The translations under genes were made by a program, and so were the position numbers. The notes under the pieces are model-generated. The model did not search any database. It saw nothing but the letters and a program-made list of their open reading frames with translations, and was not told where the DNA came from. Below, in pieces: positions 13,944-19,789 of a stretch of DNA of 19,789 bases; within the stretch, counting starts at the first letter, position 1, and every line of letters starts with the position of its first letter. The stretch spans positions 1-19,789 of the forward strand of contig CAMCTE010000026.1 in NCBI GenBank assembly GCA_945878385.1, in the 5' to 3' direction. Origin of the DNA: Azohydromonas lata NBRC 102462 (lineage in GTDB: Bacteria; Pseudomonadota; Gammaproteobacteria; Burkholderiales; Burkholderiaceae_C).

Positions 13944-14576
13944 TCAAAGCCCCAAGGCGCTGAACACCCTGGGCTGCCTGCGGCGCTGAGCCGAATATCG
14001 AAGCCGCTGCGCACGAACTACGGTTTGCAGCTCGGCTTGGGCGTCTTCAAAGCAACCATTGATTATAACGAAGTCAAATGCTTCGGCCTTGGAGACTTCC
14101 AGACGCGCATTGACCAGGCGCTGCTCGATCACATTCGGGGCGTCCTCGCCACGGCCCACCAGGCGCCGTTCGAGTTCTTCCCAGCTTGGCGGCAGGATGA
14201 AGATCAGCACCGCATCCGGAAACAGGCGCTTGATGTTCAGTGCCCCCTGCCAGTCGATCTCCAACACCACATCCTGGCCGCGTTCGAGTTCCTGCAGCAC
14301 CGCCCGGCGCGAGGTGCCATAGCGGTTGCCGTGCACCTGTGCCCATTCGAAGAAATCGTCTGCCCGCACCATCTGGTCGAACTCGGCTGGCGAGACGAAC
14401 CAGTATTCCCGCCCGTGCTGCTCCTGCCCTCGAGGCGCGCGGGTGGTGTGCGAAACCGAGACTGCCAGTTGAGGGTCGGCGGCCAGCAGTGCCTTGACCT
14501 GGCTGGACTTGCCGGCCCCGGAAGGCGCGGCCACCACGAACAGGCAGCCGGGATGTTGATGGGTGTCGGTGGACAT
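13944..14576 (-). CDS. gmk: Guanylate kinase
   Basis: A 210-residue cytosolic enzyme that phosphorylates GMP to GDP using ATP, feeding GTP, dGTP and (p)ppGpp synthesis. The P-loop is APSGAGKSS (residues 17-25). The GMP-binding region contains VSVSHTTRAPRGQEQHGREYWFV. EIDWQGALNIK (Walker B-like) and the lid LVGRGEDAPNVIEQRL follow, and the length matches the family. ATG 14576 is the only start close enough to the P-loop; its ribosome site is poor. It sits 35 bases downstream of yicC and upstream of rpoZ and spoT, so guanine-nucleotide and stringent-response functions are grouped together. Confidence 0.96.
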   Translation of the reverse strand: MSTDTHQHPGCLFVVAAPSGAGKSSQVKALLAADPQLAVSVSHTTRAPRGQEQHGREYWFVSPAEFDQMVRADDFFEWAQVHGNRYGTSRRAVLQELERGQDVVLEIDWQGALNIKRLFPDAVLIFILPPSWEELERRLVGRGEDAPNVIEQRLVNARLEVSKAEAFDFVIINGCFEDAQAELQTVVRAQRLRYSAQRRRQPRVFSALGL

Positions 14577-14611
14577 GGGGTGAGGGACGCAGGGTGGTGG
14601 CGCGGGCGCGC

Positions 14612-15487
14612 CTATTCGATGTTCTGAACCTGTTCGCGCATTTGCTCGATGGCCACCTTCATGTCCACCGAAATGCCGGTGAGTTCCAACGCAGCCGACT
14701 TCGAGCCCAGGGTGTTGGCTTCGCGGTGCAATTCCTGGATCAGGAAATCAAGCCGTTTGCCCAGCTCGCCCCCCTGCTGCAGCAAGCGCCGTATTTCCTG
14801 CAGGTGCGCCTGCAGACGCGACAGTTCTTCGGCCACATCAATGCGCAGCGCAAAGGCCGCCGCTTCGCCCAAGGCCCGTTCCTGCAGCGCCTGTGGGCCC
14901 ACCGCACCGCCCGCGTCGGCCGCCTTCAGGGCTTCGTGCCAGCGTTCCAGGAAGCGGGCCTGCTGGCGCTGCACCACGGCCGGCACCAGGGGTTGTGCGC
15001 GTGCGGCCAGCGATTCGATCAGGTCGATCCGCTCCAACAGGATGTCCACCAGACGCTGTCCCTCGCGCGCACGGGCCTCAGCCAGTGCCTCAAGGCAGGC
15101 CTGTGCCGCACCCAGGGCGTCCACATCCGTGGAGGCAGCGGGCACCAGGCTGCGGCCCCATTGAAGGGCTTCAGCCACGCTCAGGGGTTGGGCCTGCGGC
15201 AAAACCTGCGCCACCCGGGTTTGCCATTGCGCAAGCCGCTGCAGCACTTCAACAGACGGGGCCTGCAGGGTGCCGCCTTCGGCGCTCGTGAGGCTCAGCC
15301 GTAATTCCAGCTTGCCGCGCTTGACCCGCGCGGCCACCAACTCGCGCAGCGCAGGCTCACAGCCACGCAGTTCTTCGGGCAGTTTGAGGGTCAGGTCCAG
15401 GAAGCGACCGTTGACGGACCGGCATTCCACCACCAGGCCACGCTCTCGGGTGACGCTGGCGTAACCGGTCATGCTATAGACTGGCAT
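14612..15487 (-). CDS. yicC: YicC/YloC-family endoribonuclease
   Basis: A 291-residue protein beginning MPVYSMTGYAS, followed by the family signature ECRSVNGRFLDLTLKLPEELR. The highly conserved C-terminal block is GKRLDFLIQELHREANTLGSKSAALELTGISVDMKVAIEQMREQVQNIE, in which the acidic residues contribute to metal-dependent RNA cleavage. E. coli YicC is reported to be an endoribonuclease promoting decay of the small RNA RyhB; general targets are unknown. ATG 15487 is fixed by homology (the next in-frame Met is five residues on), and the upstream in-frame open region runs antisense through the kinase gene. It heads the yicC-gmk-rpoZ-spoT run. A 7-bp inverted repeat (15500-15518) lies just upstream and includes AGGTG. 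Confidence 0.94.
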   Translation of the reverse strand: MPVYSMTGYASVTRERGLVVECRSVNGRFLDLTLKLPEELRGCEPALRELVAARVKRGKLELRLSLTSAEGGTLQAPSVEVLQRLAQWQTRVAQVLPQAQPLSVAEALQWGRSLVPAASTDVDALGAAQACLEALAEARAREGQRLVDILLERIDLIESLAARAQPLVPAVVQRQQARFLERWHEALKAADAGGAVGPQALQERALGEAAAFALRIDVAEELSRLQAHLQEIRRLLQQGGELGKRLDFLIQELHREANTLGSKSAALELTGISVDMKVAIEQMREQVQNIE

Positions 15488-15499
15488 CGCACTTGCACG

Positions 15500-15518
15500 G
15501 CACCTGGTTTTCAGGTGC
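15500..15518. promoter_or_regulatory. Inverted repeat between divergent yicC and kinase genes
   Basis: GCACCTG (15500-15506) and CAGGTGC (15512-15518) are perfect 7-bp arms around a 5-base T-rich spacer. It is centred in the 51-base gap between the yicC start (15487) and the kinase start (15539). It could be a repressor operator acting on both directions or an mRNA hairpin. On the yicC transcript the arm nearest the start holds AGGTG. On the plus strand a TATAGA box at 15475-15480 lacks a good -35. Confidence 0.4.
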
Positions 15519-15538
15519 GCCGCAGTCAAAAAATCATT

Positions 15539-16480
15539 ATGGCAAAGCCCAAGCCTGCGCCCCTGCCGGCCGGCTGCGAAGTCGGCGGCTACCGCATCGT
15601 GCGCTTCCTGGCCTCGGGTGGCTCGAGCCTGGTGTACCAGGCCACCACAGCCGCAGGCGCGGCCGTGCTGCTCAAGGAATACTTGCCTGCGGCGCTGATG
15701 CACCGCCCGCCGGGGCAGTTCGAACCCCTGGTGCGCCCCGGCAAGGTGGGCCGGCTGCGACAAGGCCTGCATGCGTTTTTGGACAGTGCGCGCAACCTGG
15801 CGGTGCTGCAGCATCCCGCCTTGGCCACGGTGATCGACTGCGTGCATGCCCACGAAACCGTCTACCTCGTGTCGCCCTACCTGGAGGGGCAAACCCTGCA
15901 GTCCCACATCGTGGCCTCAAGGCTGCAGTCACCTCGCGGCGGGGCCTGTCTGTCTGAAGCGGCCGTCATCAGCATCGGGCTGGACCTGTTGCAGGCGCTG
16001 GCCGTGGTGCACGACGCCGGCTTGCTGCACCTGGACATCAAGCCCTCGAATTTGCTGATCACGCTGGAAGGCGCCCTGGTGCTGCTGGACTTCGATGCCG
16101 CACAGCCTTGGGCCGAATTGCAGGTGGCCAAGCCGCCAGGCCCACGCACGCGCCCAGCCTTCACCCCAGGGTTCTCCGCACCGGAGGCGATGGCCAACGA
16201 ATCCTCACAAGGGCCGTGGACCGACCTGTACGCGGTGGGGGCCTGTCTGTATGCCTGCATGCTGGGGCATCCGCCCCCAGACTGCCTGGCGCGCGCGCAG
16301 TCCGATTCCGTGCCGGCCAGCCTGGCGTCGGCCGCCGCCCACTACTCCACTGCGCTGCAGTCTGCGGTGCTGCGCAGCATGGCGCTGGGCACCGGCGCAC
16401 GCCTGCAGGAAGTGCAGGCTTTGGAAGCGGCCTTGGTGCAGGCGGCACAATCGCGCCCGACCGATACCCGACTCCACTGA
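15539..16480 (+). CDS. Ser/Thr protein kinase-like protein with atypical motifs
   Basis: A 313-residue soluble protein that is nearly all kinase domain. The glycine loop is LASGGSSLVYQA (about 24-35). The ATP-anchoring Lys46 lies in VLLKEYLPA, a form common in bacterial Hanks-type kinases. The catalytic loop is HLDIKPSN (164-171; Asp166, Asn171), the metal motif is DFD (184-186, not DFG), and the activation segment ends TPGFSAPEA with Asp229 in the F helix. The C-helix segment reads FLDSARNLAVL, where a Glu would be expected in place of Ser83. HLD replaces HRD, so it is a non-RD type. It could be an active but unusually regulated kinase or a degenerating one. It has no transmembrane segment or extracellular sensor domain. 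The start MAKPKP at 15539 has no clear ribosome site; GTG 15515 is an alternative. It ends 12 bases before rph. Confidence 0.82.
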   Translation: MAKPKPAPLPAGCEVGGYRIVRFLASGGSSLVYQATTAAGAAVLLKEYLPAALMHRPPGQFEPLVRPGKVGRLRQGLHAFLDSARNLAVLQHPALATVIDCVHAHETVYLVSPYLEGQTLQSHIVASRLQSPRGGACLSEAAVISIGLDLLQALAVVHDAGLLHLDIKPSNLLITLEGALVLLDFDAAQPWAELQVAKPPGPRTRPAFTPGFSAPEAMANESSQGPWTDLYAVGACLYACMLGHPPPDCLARAQSDSVPASLASAAAHYSTALQSAVLRSMALGTGARLQEVQALEAALVQAAQSRPTDTRLH

Positions 16481-16492
16481 GGAACCCGCCCC

Positions 16493-17248
<756 letters not shown>

Positions 17249-17321
17249 GCCCTTCAAGCGCTGCAGCGTTGAAGTAAGGAACTGCTGCCCCGCCTCCGTT
17301 ACCTCCGTCCGGCACTCCACC

Positions 17322-18002
17322 ATGACCCGACAGCTCGTTTTGGCCTCGCACAACGCGGGTAAGCTGCGTGAACTGCAGTCCCTGTTCGACCCCGGCGTGC
17401 AGCACCTGCAGCTGCTCAGCCCACAGGGCCTGGGCTTGAGCGAACCCGACGAGCCCTTCCACACCTTCATCGAAAACGCGTTGCACAAGGCGCGTCAGGC
17501 CAGCGCTGCCACCGGGCTGCCGGCGTTGGCCGATGATTCGGGGTTGGCCGTGGTGGCCTTGGTTGGTGCGCCGGGCGTTCATTCGGCCACTTATGCCGGT
17601 GCGGTGAAGGCCGAGCCGGGTCAGGCGCGCGAGGCTTTGCGGCAACGACAAGACGCGGCCAACATCGCGCGCTTGCTGCGCGAACTGCAGTCACTTGAAG
17701 CATCCGCACCCGCGGCAACCGACCGGCGCGCGCGGTTCGTCTGCACCCTGGTGGCACTGCGCAGCGCGCAGGACCCCGAGCCCCTGGTGGCGCAGGGCCG
17801 TTGGGAGGGTGAGATCCTGCAGCAGCCTCGCGGCCAGGGAGGCTTCGGTTACGACCCTGTGATGTGGATTCCTGAGGCCGCTGCCACGGTGGCCGAATTG
17901 GGCCACGAGGCCAAGAACAGCCTGAGCCACCGCGCGCGGGCCGCTGCCGCTCTGCGCGAGCAGATGCGCGCGGTGTGGGGTTGGGAATTGGGCTGGGCCT
18001 GA
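17322..18002 (+). CDS. rdgB: RdgB/HAM1 family XTP/dITP pyrophosphatase
   Basis: A 226-residue house-cleaning enzyme that hydrolyses dITP, XTP and related non-canonical purine triphosphates to monophosphates, keeping them out of DNA and RNA. Motifs are LASHNAGKLRELQ (about 7-19), ENALHKARQA, ADDSGLAV with Asp71/Asp72, GFGYDPV (175-180) and KNSLSHRARA (198-207). It is about 25 residues longer than E. coli RdgB, mainly through an Ala-rich insert around 124-136. The loop usually read as PGVxSARYAG is PGVHSATYAG here, so Thr90 replaces the common Arg. The ATG at 17322 is set by homology and has no strong ribosome site. Its stop shares one base with the earliest hemW ATG (TGATG). Confidence 0.94.
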   Translation: MTRQLVLASHNAGKLRELQSLFDPGVQHLQLLSPQGLGLSEPDEPFHTFIENALHKARQASAATGLPALADDSGLAVVALVGAPGVHSATYAGAVKAEPGQAREALRQRQDAANIARLLRELQSLEASAPAATDRRARFVCTLVALRSAQDPEPLVAQGRWEGEILQQPRGQGGFGYDPVMWIPEAAATVAELGHEAKNSLSHRARAAAALREQMRAVWGWELGWA

Positions 18003-19360
18003 TGCAGCACGAAGAAGGCCCTGACAAGGATTTGGCGGGCGCATCTTGCGCGCCCGTCTCAGCAGCCCATGCACGAGGAAAGCCGATCGCCATCCCGGTG
18101 GTGGCAGCTTCAGGCCCCCCCAATGCGATGGCTTCATCAGGGCCCGGACAAGCGCCCGCGCACCCAGGCGGTCTGCGCGCGTTGCCGCCGCTTTCACTGT
18201 ATGTGCATCTGCCTTGGTGCCTGCGCAAGTGCCCTTACTGCGACTTCAATTCCCACGAATGGCGAGACCTCGGCACTGCCCCCGCTGCATCACTCGGTAC
18301 AGCCCCCGACGCTGCCCTGCAGACCCGCTACCGCCAGGCCCTGCTGCGCGACCTGGAAGCTGCGCTGCCCCAAATTTGGGGCCGCACAGTGCACAGCATC
18401 TTCATGGGGGGTGGTACGCCCAGCCTATTTGAGCCGTCCCAGATCGAAGCCTTGCTCGCAGATATCCGCGCGCGGCTGCGGCTGGAGCCGGGCTGCGAAA
18501 TCACCCTGGAGGCCAACCCCGGCACCTTCGAGGCGCAGCGTTTTGCCGCCTACGCCGCCGCGGGTGTCACGCGCTTGTCCATCGGGGTGCAAAGCTTCAA
18601 CGACGGGGCCCTCTCAGCCCTGGGCCGCGTGCACGACGGGCGGCAAGCCCTTGCGGCCGTTCAGGAAGCGGCGGCCAGCTTCGCCACCTGGAACCTGGAC
18701 CTGATGTATGCGCTGCCGGGGCAAACCATGGCCGAACTGGAACAGGATCTGGCCATGGCGCTGGCTTGTGAGCCGCCGCACTTGTCCATCTACCACCTGA
18801 CGATCGAGCCCAACACGCGCTTCGCGGTGCATACGCCGGCCAACCTGCCGGACGACGATACCGCTTACGCCATGCTGGACCTCATCGCCGAACGCACCGC
18901 AGCGGCCGGCCTTCAGCGCTACGAGGTATCGGCCTTCGCGCGCAGCGGCCACCGCTGCACCCACAACCTGAACTATTGGCGCTTTGGCGACTACTTGGGC
19001 ATTGGCGCTGGTGCCCACAGCAAACTGAGCTTCCCCGAGCGCATCGTGCGCCAGGTGCGTTGGCGCGAACCCCGCGCCTACATGGACGCAGCCGAGCGCG
19101 GGCAGGCCGTCTCCAACGAGCATCCAATCGAAGCCGCCGACCGGCCCTTTGAGTTCATGCTCAATGGCCTTCGCTTGATCGAAGGCTTGAGCCTGCGCGC
19201 GTTTGCTGAACGCACCGGCCTGGGCATTGAGGCCCTAGAGCCCGCCCTGTCTCAGGCCGTTTCACGCGGCTTGCTTCAACGGGATGGCCTGCAGGTGAGG
19301 CCCACCACGCGCGGCTTGGATTTCCTGTCGGATGTGCAGGCCCTGTTCCTGCCTGGCTGA
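18002..19360 (+). CDS. hemW: HemW, radical-SAM heme chaperone (HemN-like)
   Basis: Up to 452 residues. The radical-SAM core begins SLYVHLPWCLRKCPYCDF, with Cys73, Cys77 and Cys80 (counted from 18002) binding the 4Fe-4S cluster. The fourth Cys typical of true HemN is replaced by Phe, which marks HemW rather than coproporphyrinogen dehydrogenase. GGGTPSLF, EANPGTFE, RLSIGVQSFNDGAL, DLMYALPGQT, YHLTIEPNTRF and GIGAGAHSK follow in family order, and a C-terminal winged-helix-like HemN_C domain closes the protein. HemW binds heme and delivers it to respiratory proteins. The start is uncertain. ATG 18002 overlaps the rdgB stop but yields a 60-residue Ala/Pro-rich N-terminus. ATG 18128 is shorter. 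A strong ribosome-site-like GAGGAAAG at 18075-18082 has in-frame GTG at 18098 and 18101 downstream. Confidence 0.93.
   Translation: MQHEEGPDKDLAGASCAPVSAAHARGKPIAIPVVAASGPPNAMASSGPGQAPAHPGGLRALPPLSLYVHLPWCLRKCPYCDFNSHEWRDLGTAPAASLGTAPDAALQTRYRQALLRDLEAALPQIWGRTVHSIFMGGGTPSLFEPSQIEALLADIRARLRLEPGCEITLEANPGTFEAQRFAAYAAAGVTRLSIGVQSFNDGALSALGRVHDGRQALAAVQEAAASFATWNLDLMYALPGQTMAELEQDLAMALACEPPHLSIYHLTIEPNTRFAVHTPANLPDDDTAYAMLDLIAERTAAAGLQRYEVSAFARSGHRCTHNLNYWRFGDYLGIGAGAHSKLSFPERIVRQVRWREPRAYMDAAERGQAVSNEHPIEAADRPFEFMLNGLRLIEGLSLRAFAERTGLGIEALEPALSQAVSRGLLQRDGLQVRPTTRGLDFLSDVQALFLPG
18036..18056 (+). other. GC hairpin at the rdgB-hemW junction
   Basis: CGGGCGC (18036-18042) pairs perfectly with GCGCCCG (18050-18056) around a 7-base loop, and two further pairs (one wobble) extend the stem outward. 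No T-run follows. If hemW starts at 18128 or near 18098 this lies in its untranslated leader; if it starts at 18002 it is coding. It may be an attenuator or an rdgB 3'-end structure. Confidence 0.4.
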
Positions 19361-19375
19361 GCCGGGTGGAGCTCT

Positions 19376-19405
19376 GCTGAACCCAGCTGAACCTAGCTGA
19401 ACCTA
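19376..19405. repeat. Three 10-bp tandem repeats between hemW and cheB ends
   Basis: The unit GCTGAACC(C/T)A occurs three times without gaps at 19376-19385, 19386-19395 and 19396-19405; the last two copies are identical. It lies between the convergent hemW and cheB 3' ends. The last unit supplies the cheB TAG stop on the minus strand (19405-19403). No recognisable hairpin terminator is seen in the 42-base gap. Confidence 0.75.
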
Positions 19406-19789
19406 GCGCGTGGCGGCGGTGGCGCTGCTGTGGCGCAGCACCTCCAGCACATGGGAGGCAATCGCCTTGAGCGGCAACACCTGGTGCACGGCCTCATGCC
19501 GTATGGCTTCACGCGGCATACCGAAGACCACGCAGGTCTCTTCGCTCTGTGCGATGTTGTAGGCACCGCTGTCCTTCATCAGCCGCATGGCGCGCGCGCC
19601 GTCGCCACCCATGCCGGTGAGCATGATGCCCACTGCATGCGGCCCCACCACCCGGGCCGCGGATTCGAACAGCACCTCCACCGAAGGGCGGTGCCGGTTC
19701 ACCGGATCATCCTCGGACAGCAGGGCCACCGGCGCGCCGCCCACGCGGCCAATGCGCAGGTGATGCCCGCCTGGGGCAATGTAGGCATG
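19403..19789 (-). CDS. cheB: Chemotaxis protein-glutamate methylesterase CheB, C-terminal part
   Basis: This is the final 128 codons of a gene that continues past the right edge; the frame is open to base 19789. Visible CheB landmarks are AYIAPGGHHLRIGRV, DDPVNRHRPSVEVLFESAA, the catalytic-Asp loop GIMLTGMGGDGARAM, and AQSEETCVVFGMPREAI. These belong to the methylesterase domain that demethylates, or deamidates, chemoreceptor glutamates. The catalytic Ser and His and any receiver domain lie outside. It is a different gene from the CheB-CheR fusion: the VNRHRPSVEVLF and MPREA segments match the canonical chemotaxis type. A che or flagellar cluster probably extends to the right. Confidence 0.95.
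   Translation of the reverse strand, partial: HAYIAPGGHHLRIGRVGGAPVALLSEDDPVNRHRPSVEVLFESAARVVGPHAVGIMLTGMGGDGARAMRLMKDSGAYNIAQSEETCVVFGMPREAIRHEAVHQVLPLKAIASHVLEVLRHSSATAATR

Noticed and set aside
15450..15480. GTGACG and TATAGA as a promoter for the kinase gene
   Set aside because: Spacing of 19 bases and partial matches; it overlaps yicC coding sequence and is too weak to call.
16421..16451. TTGGAA and CACAAT as a promoter for rph inside the kinase gene
   Set aside because: The spacing is 19 bases and the -35 match is only four of six; rph has a good ribosome site 12 bases after the kinase stop, so co-transcription explains it.

Overview
The window reads as chromosomal DNA of a high-GC betaproteobacterium, most likely order Burkholderiales. 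This is inferred from the gene order yicC-gmk-rpoZ-spoT facing greB, from the 67-residue omega subunit beginning MARITVEDCLEKIPNRFQ, and from the rph-rdgB-hemW run. I cannot assign a genus. Coding density is very high and no gene-free stretch exceeds 140 bases. I see no rRNA, tRNA, CRISPR array, insertion sequence or prophage.

Region 1 (1-3125): the 3' end of a PhoX-type phosphatase with a clean intrinsic terminator is followed by a minus-strand arsenate-detoxification operon, GAPDH-arsJ-arsR. The three genes overlap by 1 and 4 bases. The dehydrogenase would form 1-arseno-3-phosphoglycerate from arsenate, ArsJ would export it, and ArsR (C-terminal Cys-Cys-X4-Cys) would sense As(III) or a related species. 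A 6-4-6 palindrome just upstream of the first gene is a good operator candidate. arsR is the last gene rather than the first, and ArsJ carries a Pro/Ala insertion and a repeat-encoded tail.

Region 2 (3263-4165): a divergent outer-membrane protein of the MipA/OmpV family.

Region 3 (4179-10691): a tightly coupled minus-strand signalling operon. It holds a CheB-CheR fusion with PAS domains and a heptad-repeat coiled coil, then a soluble PAS-PAS histidine kinase, then a REC-kinase-REC hybrid. No membrane segment, HPt domain or DNA-binding output is encoded, so both input and output of this relay are unknown.

Region 4 (10756-15487): housekeeping genes. greB (+) converges on the minus-strand run yicC, gmk, rpoZ, spoT, which covers RNA turnover, GMP phosphorylation, RNA polymerase omega and (p)ppGpp metabolism.

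Region 5 (15539-19360): plus-strand genes for a divergent Ser/Thr kinase-like protein, RNase PH, the RdgB nucleotide-sanitising pyrophosphatase and HemW. The kinase departs from consensus at three motifs, and no PP2C phosphatase gene accompanies it.

Region 6 (19403-19789): the C-terminal part of a stand-alone CheB methylesterase on the minus strand, probably the end of a chemotaxis cluster that continues beyond the window.

No wholly new system is certain here. The best leads are the output-less CheB-CheR/kinase/hybrid operon, the atypical kinase, and the arsR-last ArsJ operon with its palindrome.
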